DNA of 64,000 nucleotides, taken from the NCBI RefSeq assembly GCF_004362525.1, contig NZ_SNXS01000003.1, positions 372,001-436,000 on the forward strand, written 5' to 3'. Below, piece after piece: positions 40,467 through 50,627 of the stretch. The position numbers and the translations under genes are program-made. Position 1 is the stretch's first letter. Every line of letters begins with the position of its first letter. The notes under the pieces were generated by a model, which saw only the letters and a list, made by a program, of their open reading frames with translations, made no database searches and was not told where the DNA came from. The DNA comes from Roseateles toxinivorans. GTDB taxonomy: Bacteria; Pseudomonadota; Gammaproteobacteria; Burkholderiales; Burkholderiaceae_C.

Positions 40467-41076
40467 GTTCCTGAAGGCGCTGGAGCCTCGTATCGGCGAG
40501 TTGATGCAGGAGGTGCTTGGCGCCCGCATCGACAGCGAGCGCAACCGCGTCCTGCGCCGTGACATCGCCCTGCGCTTTCTGTCGCAATTGCTGACCGATG
40601 ACGAGCGGGCCCGCCTGCTGGGCCTGCCGGCCAGCTGCCGGGTGCGCGAGAACAGCAAGATACTGATGCCCGAGAAGCTGGTCTGCGGCGAGCATGTCTG
40701 GGTGGGCGAGAACGCCTACATCGACGCCTCCGGTGGACTGGAGATCGGCGACCACACGACGATTGGCGTGGGGGTGTATGTCTGGACGCACACCAGCGCA
40801 TTGGCCAATCTGCTGCTGGCCAACCGGCCCGGCGGAGCGCAGGTCATCAGGCGCCCGACGCGCATCGGCAAAGGCTGCTACATCGTCGGCCACTCGGTCA
40901 TCAATCCGGGCGTGACCATTGGCGACGGTGCCATGGTGCTGCCGATGTCGGCGGTGACACGTGACGTGCCGGCGGGCAGCATCGTCGCCGGTGCGCCTGC
41001 CGTGCCGGTGGCCGAGGTCGACGAAGCCTTCATCGCGACCCTGCAGGCTGAACTGCGCACGCAGCGCGGCGCCTGA
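40459..41076 (+). CDS. Hexapeptide-repeat acyltransferase
   Basis: A 205-residue protein with an alpha-helical N-terminus (about 1-65) and a left-handed beta-helix (about 66-185): WVGENAYIDASGGLEIGDHT, GCYIVGHSVINPGVTIGDGA, ending SIVAGAPAVPV. A candidate catalytic His lies in VYVWTHTSA. It is likely a sugar N- or O-acetyltransferase that follows the aminotransferase with which it overlaps. The helical N-terminus is uncommon among short members and may hold a partner. Confidence 0.83.
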   Translation: MDEFLKALEPRIGELMQEVLGARIDSERNRVLRRDIALRFLSQLLTDDERARLLGLPASCRVRENSKILMPEKLVCGEHVWVGENAYIDASGGLEIGDHTTIGVGVYVWTHTSALANLLLANRPGGAQVIRRPTRIGKGCYIVGHSVINPGVTIGDGAMVLPMSAVTRDVPAGSIVAGAPAVPVAEVDEAFIATLQAELRTQRGA

Positions 41077-41083
41077 CCGATAC

Positions 41084-42370
41084 ATGCGCGTGTTCGTCGG
41101 CCCTCAGGAGGTCGCCGGCATAGCGGCCGGTCTGGTGGCGGGCCTGCGTGCCATTGGCGTTGCCGCGGATCTCCATTGCGCCTACCCACATCCGTTTGCC
41201 TACACCGACCAGCCCGGCCGGGGAGATGAGCGGCCTGCCTGGCCTCTGCGTCTTTGGTCTTGGGCCGGCGCGCAGCGACGGTCCTTGCCTCGCGGGCCGC
41301 GCAAGGCAGGCGCCCTGGCGCTTCAGAGCCTGTTCGGCTGGTGGGTGCTGGCCTGGGCCCTGTCGCGCTACGACGCTTTTGTCTTTCTCTATGGCCAGAG
41401 CATCACCAACACCGCGCTGGAGGGCCTCTTGCTGCGTGCCGCCGGCAAACGGGTGGTGGCGGTGTTCGTGGGCTCGGATGCCCGGCCGCCCTATATCGAC
41501 GGCGGGCTGTGCCCGGCCGATCGTCCGTTCGACGCGGAGGCGGCCATCCGGGCCGCGCAACGCCAGCGGCGCCGTGTTGCGCGGGTGGAGCGCTACGCCA
41601 GCGTCTGCGTCAATGCAATGGCCACCGGGCACTTCCACACTCGGCCCTTCGTCAACTGGTTTGCACTGGGCATTCCGCGCGCCCCGGCCCCCTGCCCGCC
41701 GGCTCCGGAAGCAGGCGTGGTGCGCGTGCTGCACAGCCCCTCACACCCGCTGCTCAAGGGCACGGAGCGCATCCGTGCCGCGGTGCAGCGCCTGCGCCAG
41801 CGCGGCGTACCGCTAGAGCTTGTCACCATCGAGGGACGGCCGAACGCCGAGGTCCTCCAGGCCCTGAGGGACTGCCACCTGGTGCTGGATCAGCTCTATA
41901 GCGACACGCCGATGGCGGCATTCGCGGCCGAAGCCGCCAGCCTGGGCCGCCCCGTCATCGTCGGGAGCTGCTCCGCGCATCAGGCCCGCATGCAGGTCGG
42001 GGCACTGCCGCTGCCGCCCACCGTCTACATCAATCCCGACGACCTGGAGCCCGTGCTCGAGTCCCTGGTGGCCGACGCCGGCCGGCGGCGCGAGCTGGGT
42101 GCGCAGGGCGCTCGGTTCATTGCCGAACACTGCGCACCGGCCCTTGTGGCGCAACGCCTGATGCGTTTGCTGCAGGCCGACATTCCTGCCGAATGGTGGT
42201 GCGAACCGCGGGCCGTCACCCATCTGCCCGGCTGCGGTTTGAGCGATGAGAGGGCCCGCGCCCATGTGCGCGCCGTGATTGCCCACGGCGGCGTCGCGGC
42301 CCTGCAGCTGAGCGACAAGCCCGAGCTCGAACGGGCCTTCAAGGTCTACGCCGAAGGAGGTGCCGCTTGA
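41084..42370 (+). CDS. Putative glycosyltransferase
   Basis: A 428-residue protein that I cannot place in a named family with certainty. An N-terminal domain has RVFVGPQEVAGIAAGLVAGL and YDAFVFLYGQSI, then VVAVFVGSDARPP. A GT-B-like C-terminal half begins at VRVLHSPSHPLLKGTERI and includes VLDQLYSDTPMAAFAAEAASLGRPVI, the position of the sugar-nucleotide loop in GT4 enzymes. The last 50 residues form a separate helical tail. ATG 41084 follows the acyltransferase by 7 nt; the end overlaps wzx as TTGA. Confidence 0.65.
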   Translation: MRVFVGPQEVAGIAAGLVAGLRAIGVAADLHCAYPHPFAYTDQPGRGDERPAWPLRLWSWAGAQRRSLPRGPRKAGALALQSLFGWWVLAWALSRYDAFVFLYGQSITNTALEGLLLRAAGKRVVAVFVGSDARPPYIDGGLCPADRPFDAEAAIRAAQRQRRRVARVERYASVCVNAMATGHFHTRPFVNWFALGIPRAPAPCPPAPEAGVVRVLHSPSHPLLKGTERIRAAVQRLRQRGVPLELVTIEGRPNAEVLQALRDCHLVLDQLYSDTPMAAFAAEAASLGRPVIVGSCSAHQARMQVGALPLPPTVYINPDDLEPVLESLVADAGRRRELGAQGARFIAEHCAPALVAQRLMRLLQADIPAEWWCEPRAVTHLPGCGLSDERARAHVRAVIAHGGVAALQLSDKPELERAFKVYAEGGAA

Positions 42371-43812
42371 TTCGCCAGCTCTGGAGCGACGGTCTCGTGT
42401 ATGCGGCCGGAACCATCCTGTCCCGCGGGCTCGGCTTGTTGCTCTTGCCGCTGTATGCCCGCACGCTGGACCCGGCGGGTTTTGGCCTGCTGGACTTGAT
42501 CGTCACCACGGGCGTGCTGGCGAACCTGATTGTTCCGATGGAGACTTCGCAGGCGGTGGCGCGGTTCTGGAACGAATGCAAGACCGATGAGGCGCGCCGT
42601 CGCCTTGTGGGCACCGCTCTGTGTTTTGCCTTGGGCGGCTATGCGCTGTTCGCCCTGGTCGGGATGCTGGCTGCGGGCCCGCTGGCACGCGCGCTGATGG
42701 GCGGCGGCGAGCAGGCTCAGGCGCTGCGGGCAGGGGCGCTGTTCATTGCGTTCAATGGCCTGATGCTGATGTTGCAGGCCCAGTTCCGCTGGGAATTGCG
42801 ACCGCGTGCCTTCGCGGCCGCCAGCATCGCCTATGGCTTGCTGACGCTGGGCGGTCTCGCCGCCCTGGCTGCCTCGGGATCGGCGACCGTGGCCCATGTG
42901 CTGGCCATGCAGGCCCTGGTGTCTGCCCTGGTGGCTGCGGCCTGCCTGGGCGGACTGCGAGGGCGGTTCGCCTGGAGGGTGGACGCAGTCGAGTTGCGTC
43001 GCATGCTGCGCTACTCGCTGCCGCTGGTGCCGGCCGGCGTGGCGGTGTTTGCGACCGTGTACCTGCACCGCTTTGTGCTGGGTGCACAAGCCACCATCGA
43101 TGAGGTGGGCCTGTTCGCCATGGCCAGCCGGGTGGCCGCGCTGGCCACGCTGGTGCTGATCGGTGTGCAGAGCGCCCTGACGCCGCTGATCTATGCGCAC
43201 CATGCCGAACCGCAGACGCCGGCACGGCTGGCACGCCTGCTCGAGATTTTCTGGTCGCTGGCACTGCTGGTCTGCCTGGCGCTGAATATCATGGGCCCGG
43301 CGCTGCTGGCCCTGTTGACGGCTCCTGCCTATGCCCGCGCCGCACCGCTGCTGGTCTGGCTGGCGCCTGCGGCGTTGATGTCTCAGATGTATATCTTCGC
43401 GCCCGGCATTCCGCTGGCCCAGAAGACCGGATGGCAGCTCTTGCTGACCCTGGCCGCGGCGGCGCTGGGCCTGATACTGGACCTGCTGTTGATCCCGCGC
43501 TTCGGTGCCGTTGGCGCAGCGGTGGCGGGGTGCATGGCGGCAGCGGTTTTCTTGGGTGCCTGGCTCGCCGCGGGCCAGCATCTCTACCCCTTGCCGCTGC
43601 GCTGGCTGCGCCTGGCGGGTGCGACGATCATGTTCTGCATATTGACATGGGCGCTGGGCTCGGGCGCTCTGACCGACCAGCCTGATGAGTCGGCCCTCTG
43701 GTCCTGGGCCCTGCGGCTGGCCGTGCTGCTGGCCAGCGCCGCCGGATTGTGGGCCGCCGGCCTGTTGCGACCGTCCCGCGGTGCGGGCCCCCTTGTTGCG
43801 GAGCAAAGCTGA
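42367..43812 (+). CDS. wzx: Oligosaccharide flippase (Wzx-like)
   Basis: A 481-residue integral membrane protein of the MATE/polysaccharide exporter superfamily with 12 to 14 helices, starting SDGLVYAAGTILSRGLGLLLLP and containing PLYARTLDPAGFGLLDLI, the usual Wzx first-loop pattern. It should move undecaprenyl-linked oligosaccharide across the inner membrane. It starts at TTG, overlapping the previous stop; GAAGGAGG 5-6 nt upstream supports this start. asnB follows after 4 nt. Confidence 0.87.
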   Translation: MIRQLWSDGLVYAAGTILSRGLGLLLLPLYARTLDPAGFGLLDLIVTTGVLANLIVPMETSQAVARFWNECKTDEARRRLVGTALCFALGGYALFALVGMLAAGPLARALMGGGEQAQALRAGALFIAFNGLMLMLQAQFRWELRPRAFAAASIAYGLLTLGGLAALAASGSATVAHVLAMQALVSALVAAACLGGLRGRFAWRVDAVELRRMLRYSLPLVPAGVAVFATVYLHRFVLGAQATIDEVGLFAMASRVAALATLVLIGVQSALTPLIYAHHAEPQTPARLARLLEIFWSLALLVCLALNIMGPALLALLTAPAYARAAPLLVWLAPAALMSQMYIFAPGIPLAQKTGWQLLLTLAAAALGLILDLLLIPRFGAVGAAVAGCMAAAVFLGAWLAAGQHLYPLPLRWLRLAGATIMFCILTWALGSGALTDQPDESALWSWALRLAVLLASAAGLWAAGLLRPSRGAGPLVAEQS

Positions 43813-43816
43813 ATCT

Positions 43817-45766
43817 ATGTGCGGGATTGTCGTTTGCCATGTGCCGGCCGGCAGCGCAGCGCGCGATGTGCTGCGCATGAACCAGGCGCTGAGCCATCGC
43901 GGGCCGGATGGCGAGGGCTATCTGCTGGTGCGCGACCGGCGGACGCTCAGCGTCGGTGGGCCGGACACGTCTGCCCAGGTACTGGCCTCGCCCCACGGCG
44001 CCGTTGACGGCCGCATCGAGGCCCATCTCGACAGCCGTTTTGAGCTGATGCTGGCCCAGCGCCGCCTGGCCATCGTCGATCTGTCCGCCGGCGGCCATCA
44101 GCCCATGCAAGGTGCGCCCGGGCAGTGGGCGATCTTCAATGGCGAGATCTACAACTTCGTCGAGCTGCGCGAGGAGTTGAAGGGTCTGGGCCACAGCTTT
44201 CGCTCGCACAGCGACACCGAGGTGCTGCTGGCAGCCTTTGCCCAATGGGGCGAGGCCGCGCTGCCGCGGCTGAACGGCATGTGGGCGCTGGTGATCTTCG
44301 ATGCGCAGCGCCGCGAGCTTTTTGTGGCGCGCGACCGCTTTGGCGTCAAGCCGCTCTACGTCTGGCAGGGCCCGGCCGGCGAGTTGCTGCTGGCCTCGGA
44401 GATCAAGTCCTTGCTGTGCCATCCGCTGGTGCAGGCTGCGCCCGACCTGCAGGTTTGCGAACAGTTTCTGAGTCATGGGCCGGACGAGGCGCAGCGGGCC
44501 ACGCCGTTCCAGGGCATCACCCGCTTTCCGGCCGGGCACTGGGCCCGCTATGCGCTGGACGGGGGGCGTCTCGATCCGCAGCCGTTCTGGCGTTGGCCGG
44601 CCGAACCCGAGGCGGGGGCAGGTTTTGACTCTGCCCATGCCCGCGAGTTGCAGCAACGCTATCTGGCCCTGCTGGACGACGCCGTGCGCCTGCGTCTGCG
44701 TTCCGATGTGCGCGTGGGCACGGCGCTGAGCGGTGGGCTGGACAGCTCCAGCGTGGCCCTGCTGGTGAACCGGCAGCTGCGTGCCCTGCAGGTGGCTGAG
44801 CAGCAGGAGGTGTTCTCCAGTGTCTATCGCGACCCGCAATACCGCGACGCCGACGAGAGCGCCTATATCGCCGAGGTGGCCCGCCAGCTGGATGTGCACA
44901 GCAACACCATCGAAGCCCGCTGGGAGGACCTGGCGGCGGAGCATGAACGGATGATCTGGGCGCTGGACACGCCGCCGGCCAACACGCTGATGTCGAGCTG
45001 GCACACCTACAAGCTGGTGGCCGCCAGCGGCGTGACGGTGACGCTGGACGGGCAGGGGGCCGATGAACAACTGGCCGGCTATGCCCGCTATGCCCGCAAT
45101 CATGTCGTGAATTCGGCCTGGGGCGAGGCGCTGGGCACGGCGCGCGAGTTCCATCGCACGATGCCCGGTTTCGCGCCGCAACTGCTCAGCGGCCTGGCCG
45201 TGAAGGCGGCGCGGTCCATCGTTGGCACCGGAGCAACGGCCTCGCTGACCCGCCTGCTGCGCATGGGCAGCCGGCCGCTGCAGACGGTGGACCAGGCCCT
45301 GCGCGGCGATTTCGACGGCCCGCTGGCGAACCTGATCCACTATGCCGACAAGACCGCGATGGCCTGGTCGGTTGAATCGCGCATGCCCTTCATGGACTAC
45401 CGCCTGGTCGAGTTCCTGGCCACCGTGCCGGCGGCCTACAAGCTGCACGAGGGCTGGACCAAATGGCTGGCGCGTGCCGCCGTGGCGCCGCAGCTGCCCG
45501 AGCAGATCGTCTGGCGCCGCGACAAGCTGGGTTGGCCGATACCCGAGGCCCAGTGGTTTGGCGGGCCGCTGAAGGACTGGCTGGCGCAGCAGTTGCAGCA
45601 GAGCGACTTTGCCCGCGAGATCGCCGCCCGAGCGCGGCCACGGCCCGGACTGGCCGCGCAGCTTCGCCAACTGAATCTGGCCACCTGGCATCGGCTCTAT
45701 TTTGAAGAGGCCGGCCGACCGGGCCGCCCGCTGGGCCGAGGCCTGTTGAGCGGAGTCCGGCCATGA
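43817..45766 (+). CDS. asnB: Glutamine-hydrolysing asparagine synthase-like amidotransferase
   Basis: A 649-residue class II amidotransferase. Residues 1-200 are the glutaminase domain with catalytic Cys2 (MCGIVV), SHRGPDGEG and FNGEIYN; residues about 250-600 are the synthetase domain with the PP-loop LSGGLDSSSVA and LDGQGADEQLAGYARY. In surface-polysaccharide clusters such proteins amidate sugar uronic acids instead of making free asparagine; with a diamino-uronic acid pathway upstream this role is attractive but inferred. It starts 4 nt after wzx and overlaps the next gene by 4 nt. Confidence 0.88.
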   Translation: MCGIVVCHVPAGSAARDVLRMNQALSHRGPDGEGYLLVRDRRTLSVGGPDTSAQVLASPHGAVDGRIEAHLDSRFELMLAQRRLAIVDLSAGGHQPMQGAPGQWAIFNGEIYNFVELREELKGLGHSFRSHSDTEVLLAAFAQWGEAALPRLNGMWALVIFDAQRRELFVARDRFGVKPLYVWQGPAGELLLASEIKSLLCHPLVQAAPDLQVCEQFLSHGPDEAQRATPFQGITRFPAGHWARYALDGGRLDPQPFWRWPAEPEAGAGFDSAHARELQQRYLALLDDAVRLRLRSDVRVGTALSGGLDSSSVALLVNRQLRALQVAEQQEVFSSVYRDPQYRDADESAYIAEVARQLDVHSNTIEARWEDLAAEHERMIWALDTPPANTLMSSWHTYKLVAASGVTVTLDGQGADEQLAGYARYARNHVVNSAWGEALGTAREFHRTMPGFAPQLLSGLAVKAARSIVGTGATASLTRLLRMGSRPLQTVDQALRGDFDGPLANLIHYADKTAMAWSVESRMPFMDYRLVEFLATVPAAYKLHEGWTKWLARAAVAPQLPEQIVWRRDKLGWPIPEAQWFGGPLKDWLAQQLQQSDFAREIAARARPRPGLAAQLRQLNLATWHRLYFEEAGRPGRPLGRGLLSGVRP

Positions 45767-46881
45767 CCGCCCAGCGCGTTGTTCATCTGACCACCGTGCA
45801 CCCGCGCGACGACATCCGCATCTTCCGCAAGGAATGCGTGTCGCTGGCGCGGGCCGGCTATGCGGTGACGCAGGTCGTGGGCGACGGGCTCGGCGCTGCT
45901 GTGGTTGATGGCGTGCGCATCGTCGACTTCGGCCCCCGGCCGGCCGGCCGGCTGGCGCGCATGCGCGAACAGCCGCGCCTGGGCCTGCAGGCGGTGCTGG
46001 CCGAGCAGCCGGCCCTCGTACATGTGCATGACCCCGAACTGCTGCCGCTGGCCGTGCAGCTTGCGGCGCGTGGCCTGCCGGTGGTCTATGACGCCCATGA
46101 GGACGTGCCGCGCCAGATCCTGACCAAGCAGTGGATTGCCGCGCCGCTGCGGCCGCTGCTGTCACGCGCCTTTGAGATCTATGAGAACCACCAGGTGCGA
46201 CGGCTGGCGGCGGTGGTCGCGTCCACGCCGCACATCGCGGAGCGCTTTGCCCGGGTGGCGCACCGCAGCGTCAATGTGTCCAACTTCCCCTTCCTGGCCG
46301 AACTGGCGCCACCGGCCGACCCCGTCGAACGCGAGTGGCGCGTCTGCTATGTCGGCGGACTGATGCGCACCCGCGGCCTGCTGCAGATAGTGCGCGCGGT
46401 GGCCCTGGTGCCCGATCTGCGCCTGACCCTGTGTGGCGCCTTCGAGGATGCCGCCTTCGAGGCCGAGATGCGTGCCGAGCCCGGCTGGGCGCGGGTGGAC
46501 TATCTGGGCCTGGTCGGCCGTGAGCAGGTGCGCCAGGTACTGGCCTGTAGCCGCGTCGGCCTGGTCACCCTGTTGCCGCTGCCCAGCTATATGGACGCGC
46601 TGCCGATCAAGATGTTCGAATACATGTCGGCCGAGCTGCCGGTGCTGGCCAGCGACTTTCCGTTGTGGCGCGACATCCTGGGGCGCAGCGGCGGCGGGCG
46701 CTGCGTCGATCCTGCCGATCCGCAGGCGATCGCTGCCGTCTTGGGCGAGATGTTGGCCGATCCGGTTGCTGCCTCGGCGATGGGCAAGGCGGGCCGGGAG
46801 GCGGTGCTGGCGCACTACCACTGGCCTCGTGCCGAGCAGGTGCTGCTGGGCCTGTACCGCGAGCTGATCGGGGCGCCCTGA
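45763..46881 (+). CDS. Glycosyltransferase family 4
   Basis: A 372-residue GT-B enzyme. The N-terminal half begins VVHLTTVHPRDDIRIFRKEC and has LVHVHDPELLPLAVQL and VYDAHEDVP; the C-terminal half has WRVCYVGGLMRTRGLLQIVRA and the donor-site region LPSYMDALPIKMFEYMSAELPVLASDFP with the conserved acidic Glu before YMS. The RDDIRIF pattern is common in enzymes that act on O-unit lipid intermediates. The acceptor cannot be named. ATG overlaps the asnB stop; the next gene starts 4 nt after the stop. Confidence 0.87.
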   Translation: MTAQRVVHLTTVHPRDDIRIFRKECVSLARAGYAVTQVVGDGLGAAVVDGVRIVDFGPRPAGRLARMREQPRLGLQAVLAEQPALVHVHDPELLPLAVQLAARGLPVVYDAHEDVPRQILTKQWIAAPLRPLLSRAFEIYENHQVRRLAAVVASTPHIAERFARVAHRSVNVSNFPFLAELAPPADPVEREWRVCYVGGLMRTRGLLQIVRAVALVPDLRLTLCGAFEDAAFEAEMRAEPGWARVDYLGLVGREQVRQVLACSRVGLVTLLPLPSYMDALPIKMFEYMSAELPVLASDFPLWRDILGRSGGGRCVDPADPQAIAAVLGEMLADPVAASAMGKAGREAVLAHYHWPRAEQVLLGLYRELIGAP

Positions 46882-46885
46882 CACC

Positions 46886-48100
46886 ATGCGCATCCTGCTC
46901 ATCAACCACTACGCCGGCTCGCCTGATTTGGGCATGGAGTACCGCCCCTACTACCTGGCGCGAGAGTGGGTCAGGGCGGGCCACCAGGTGCTGATACTGG
47001 GGGCCAGCCAGTCCCATGTGCGCAGCCACCAGCCGCGGCCGGGCAGCCAGGTGCTGGACGGCATCCACTACTGCTGGTACGAGACGCCTCCCTACGAGGG
47101 CAATGGTCTGGGCCGGGTGAAGAATATCTGGGCCTTCTGCCGCCAGGTGTGGAGGGACGCGGACATCCTGGCCCAGTCCTTCGAGCCCGATGCGGTGATT
47201 GCGTCCAGCACCTACCCGATGGACGTCTGGGTGGCCCGGCGGATTTCTCGCGCAGCGAAGGCCAGGCTGGTCTACGAGGTGCACGATCTGTGGCCGCTGT
47301 CGCCGATCGAGCTGTCCGGCATGTCACCGCGCCACCCGTTCGCGCTGCTGTGCCAGAAGGCCGAGAACGACGCCTATCGAGATGCCGATGTTGTGGTGTC
47401 GATGCTGCCCAAGGTGCAGGACCACATGAAGTCGCATGGGCTCGATCTGCGCAAGCTGGTCATTGTGCCCAATGGCATAGCGCTCGATGAGTGGCAGGGC
47501 GAGGGCGAGCCACTGGCTCCATCGTTGGCAGAATTTCTGGCGGCGCAGCGCGCGGCCGGCCGCCTGGTGCTGGGCTATGCCGGTTCCCATGGCCTGCCCA
47601 ATGCGCTCGATGTGCTTCTCGATGCCGCCAGGCTGCTGAAGGACGAGCCGGTGTCCATCGTGATGGTGGGCGGCGGCCATGAGCGGGCCCGGCTGGAGGC
47701 GCGCGTGCGCGGCGAGGGCCTGGCCAACGTGGCGATGTTCGAGCCCATCCCCAAGGCGCAGATTCCCGCTCTGCTGGCGGCCTTCGACATCGCCTACATT
47801 GGCTGGCAGCGCGTGCCCATTTACCGTTTCGGCATAGCGCCCAACAAGCTGATGGACTACATGATGGCGGGCTGCGCAGTGTTGCATTCGGTCGAGGCAG
47901 GCAACGATCCGGTGGCGGAGGCCGGCTGCGGGCTGACCGTGGCGCCGCAGGATGCCTCGGCCGTTGCCGAGGGCGTGCGTCATCTGGCCAGGCTGACGCC
48001 GCAGCAGCGCCGCGAAATGGGCCAGCGCGGCCGCGAGTTCGTGCTGGCGCGTCATACCTACCCGGTACTGGCGCAGCGCTTCATCGAGGCACTGCAATGA
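46886..48100 (+). CDS. WbuB-like glycosyltransferase family 4
   Basis: A 404-residue GT4 enzyme that starts [20 protein letters not shown], the beginning typical of WbuB/WbjE-like fucosamine or related aminosugar transferases. [18 protein letters not shown] is the acceptor-domain signature, and [21 protein letters not shown] with the [20 protein letters not shown] loop is the donor site. It probably adds the second sugar of the repeat. The ATG of the following methyltransferase overlaps its stop. Confidence 0.87.
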   Translation: MRILLINHYAGSPDLGMEYRPYYLAREWVRAGHQVLILGASQSHVRSHQPRPGSQVLDGIHYCWYETPPYEGNGLGRVKNIWAFCRQVWRDADILAQSFEPDAVIASSTYPMDVWVARRISRAAKARLVYEVHDLWPLSPIELSGMSPRHPFALLCQKAENDAYRDADVVVSMLPKVQDHMKSHGLDLRKLVIVPNGIALDEWQGEGEPLAPSLAEFLAAQRAAGRLVLGYAGSHGLPNALDVLLDAARLLKDEPVSIVMVGGGHERARLEARVRGEGLANVAMFEPIPKAQIPALLAAFDIAYIGWQRVPIYRFGIAPNKLMDYMMAGCAVLHSVEAGNDPVAEAGCGLTVAPQDASAVAEGVRHLARLTPQQRREMGQRGREFVLARHTYPVLAQRFIEALQ

Positions 48101-48807
48101 GCGAGCAGGAGAGAGACCGGGAGCTGGCTGCCATCCACCAGCGCTACGCGCGCCGCGAGGACAGCGCTGCACTGGACCGCTACAGCCTGCTGCGCCCCGA
48201 AGTCTGGCAGATGCTGCAGGAGCGGCAGCGCGCGATGCTCAGGCTGCTGGCCCGGCGCCCGGGGCGCTTGGCCGACTGGCGTTTGACCGAGGTCGGCTGT
48301 GGGGCCGGCGGCAATCTACTGGAGATGCTGCGCCTGGGCTTCACCCCCGAGCATCTGAGCGGCATCGAGCTGCTGCCGCAGCGCTTCGAGGAAGCGAGGA
48401 GCCGCCTGCCGGCGAGCTGCGTCCTGCACCTGGGCGATGCCTCGCAGGCGCCTATCCCCGCCGCCAGCCAGGACCTGGTGCTGCAGTTCACGGTGTTCTC
48501 GTCCATCCTCAGCGACACCGTCCAGCAATCGGTGGCCGATGCGATGTGGCGCTGGCTCAAGCCCGGTGGCGCCGTGCTCTGGTACGACTTCACGGTCAAC
48601 AATCCCCGCAACGCCGATGTGCGTGGCGTGACCATGGCGCGCGTGCGCAGCCTGTTCCCGCAGTCCCGCATCAACCATCAACGCCTGACCCTGGCGCCGC
48701 CGCTGGCGCGCTTGGTGTGCCGCCTGCACCCGGCCGCCTACCCCCTGTTCAACAGCCTGCCAGTGCTGCGCACCCATGTGCTGGCCTGTATCGAGAAACC
48801 GCTATGA
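48097..48807 (+). CDS. Class I SAM-dependent methyltransferase
   Basis: A 236-residue methyltransferase with motif [32 protein letters not shown] (motif II, acidic residue in GIEL) and [17 protein letters not shown]. Likely methylates a sugar or the non-reducing end of the glycan; a role in capping chain length is possible, as methylation serves that purpose in some O-antigens, but nothing here proves it. It overlaps both neighbours by 4 nt. Confidence 0.82.
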   Translation: MSEQERDRELAAIHQRYARREDSAALDRYSLLRPEVWQMLQERQRAMLRLLARRPGRLADWRLTEVGCGAGGNLLEMLRLGFTPEHLSGIELLPQRFEEARSRLPASCVLHLGDASQAPIPAASQDLVLQFTVFSSILSDTVQQSVADAMWRWLKPGGAVLWYDFTVNNPRNADVRGVTMARVRSLFPQSRINHQRLTLAPPLARLVCRLHPAAYPLFNSLPVLRTHVLACIEKPL

Positions 48808-49973
48808 CGACGCCCGATTTGCCTTTTCTTCCGTTCGCCCTGCCCGATATCGGCGAAGACGAGATCGCCGAGGTGGTGGACACCCTGCGCTCCGGCTGGG
48901 TCACCACCGGCCCCAAGACCAAGCGCTTCGAGCAGGCCTTCACCGAGTTCCTGGGCGACTCGGTGATCGAGTCGATCGCCGTCAACTCGGCCACCGCCGG
49001 TCTGCATCTGGCGCTTGAGGCCCTGGGCATAGGCCCGGGTGACGAGGTCATCACGACCACGCACACCTTCACCGCCACGGCCGAGGTGGTGCGCTACCTC
49101 GGCGCCGATGTGGTGCTGGTCGACATCGACCCGAAGACGCTGAACATCGACCCGAAGCTGGTCGAGGCCGCGATCACGCCGCGCACCAAGTGCATCATCC
49201 CCGTCCATTTCGGTGGCCTGGCGGTGGACATGCTGGAGATTCTGAACATCGCGCGCCGCCACGGCCTGCGCGTGGTGGAAGACGCCGCCCACTGCCTGCC
49301 CAGCACCATCGAGGGCGAGCTGATTGGCACCATGGGCAGCGATGCCACCGTGTTCAGCTTCTACGCCAACAAGACCATCACGACGGGTGAGGGCGGCATG
49401 CTGTGCACGCGCAACGCCGCATTGGCCAAGCGCGCCAAGGTGATGCGCCTGCATGGCATGAACCGCGATGCCTTCGACCGCTTCACCGCCAAGGTGCCCA
49501 GCTGGTACTACGAGATCGTCGCGCCCGGCTTCAAGTACAACCTGACCGATATTGCTGCCTCGATGGGTCTGCATCAGTTGAAGCGTGCCAGAGGCTTCCA
49601 GCAGCGGCGTGCCGAGATCGCCGCGCAGTACCAGGAGGCGTTTGCCGACCTGCCTGTGATCTTGCCGCCCGACGCGCCCGAGGGCGATATGCACTCATGG
49701 CACCTCTATGTGCTGCGCCTGCGCGACGATGCGCCGCTGTCGCGCGACGGCCTGATCGAGGCGCTGTTCGCCGCCGGTATTGGCTGCAGCGTGCACTACA
49801 TCCCGTTGCACCTGCATCCCTACTGGCGTGATCGCTATGCGCTGAAGCCCGAACAGTTCCCGCACAGCCACAAGGCCTACGAGCAGATGCTGAGCCTGCC
49901 GATCTACACCAAGATGACGGACGCCGACGTGCAGCGTGTGATCGCGGCGGTGAGTGATTGCCTGCAGGCCTGA
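48804..49973 (+). CDS. DegT/DnrJ/EryC1 aminotransferase (PglE/ArnB-like)
   Basis: A 389-residue PLP enzyme with [33 protein letters not shown] and the lysine near residue 190 in [19 protein letters not shown]. The sequence around the lysine is of the type that aminates UDP-4-keto-6-deoxy sugars. Since it stands next to a PglC-like transferase and one gene from a WbpM/PglF-like 4,6-dehydratase, synthesis of a UDP-4-amino-4,6-dideoxy-GlcNAc (bacillosamine precursor) is the likely job. Start ATG 48804 overlaps the methyltransferase stop. Confidence 0.88.
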   Translation: MTTPDLPFLPFALPDIGEDEIAEVVDTLRSGWVTTGPKTKRFEQAFTEFLGDSVIESIAVNSATAGLHLALEALGIGPGDEVITTTHTFTATAEVVRYLGADVVLVDIDPKTLNIDPKLVEAAITPRTKCIIPVHFGGLAVDMLEILNIARRHGLRVVEDAAHCLPSTIEGELIGTMGSDATVFSFYANKTITTGEGGMLCTRNAALAKRAKVMRLHGMNRDAFDRFTAKVPSWYYEIVAPGFKYNLTDIAASMGLHQLKRARGFQQRRAEIAAQYQEAFADLPVILPPDAPEGDMHSWHLYVLRLRDDAPLSRDGLIEALFAAGIGCSVHYIPLHLHPYWRDRYALKPEQFPHSHKAYEQMLSLPIYTKMTDADVQRVIAAVSDCLQA

Positions 49974-49986
49974 GCGCGCCGCAAGC

Positions 49987-50583
49987 ATGGCCAAACGACT
50001 GTTCGACATCCTGCTTTCGGCCCTGGGCCTGCTTTTGCTGAGCCCCCTGCTGTTGGCCATCGCGCTGTGGGTCAAGCTCGACTCGCCGGGGCCTGCCCTG
50101 TTCAAGCAGCAGCGCGTCGGCCGGCACGGCAGGCCCTTCGCGATCCACAAATTCCGCACGATGCGGATCGATGCGCCTGCGCTGGGCCCGCAGATCACCA
50201 TCGGCGCCGACCCCCGCATCACCCGCAGCGGTGCCACCCTGCGCCGCTACAAGCTGGACGAGCTGCCCCAGCTGTGGGACGTGCTGCGCGGTGCGATGAG
50301 CCTGGTCGGCCCGAGGCCCGAGGTGGCTCGCTATGTGGTGCTGTATCCGGATGAACTTCGGCAACTGGTGCTGTCGGTGCGGCCCGGTATCACCGATCTG
50401 GCCTCGATCGAGTACCGCGACGAGGGCGCGGTGCTGGCGCGCTCAAGTGACCCCGAGCGCAGCTATGTCGAGGAGGTCATGCCCGCCAAGCTGGCGCTGG
50501 CGGCGCAGTATGTGCGCACGCAAAGCCTGGCCGGTGATCTGCGCTTGATCTTGCGCACGATCAAGGCCATTTGGGGCGGCTGA
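49987..50583 (+). CDS. Initiating undecaprenyl-phosphate sugar transferase (PglC-like)
   Basis: A 198-residue monotopic phosphoglycosyltransferase that moves a sugar-1-phosphate to undecaprenyl phosphate and so starts each O-unit. The re-entrant helix with the Ser-Pro break is FDILLSALGLLLLSPLLLA; the Asp-Glu catalytic dyad is in RRYKLDELPQLWDVLRG, followed by MSLVGPRPEV. Its short length matches the minimal PglC/PglB type rather than long WbaP or WcaJ forms. 13 nt after the aminotransferase and 44 nt before the dehydratase gene. Confidence 0.92.
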   Translation: MAKRLFDILLSALGLLLLSPLLLAIALWVKLDSPGPALFKQQRVGRHGRPFAIHKFRTMRIDAPALGPQITIGADPRITRSGATLRRYKLDELPQLWDVLRGAMSLVGPRPEVARYVVLYPDELRQLVLSVRPGITDLASIEYRDEGAVLARSSDPERSYVEEVMPAKLALAAQYVRTQSLAGDLRLILRTIKAIWGG

Positions 50584-50627
50584 GCAGGCCAAGCCCTGAA
50601 TCCGCTGCTGTCACAATCCCGCCCACC

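Noticed and set aside
43628-46165. An 845-codon minus-strand open frame opposite wzx/asnB/glycosyltransferase
   Set aside because: It is low-complexity (Arg/Gln/His/Ala), crosses two gene borders on the other strand and matches no family.
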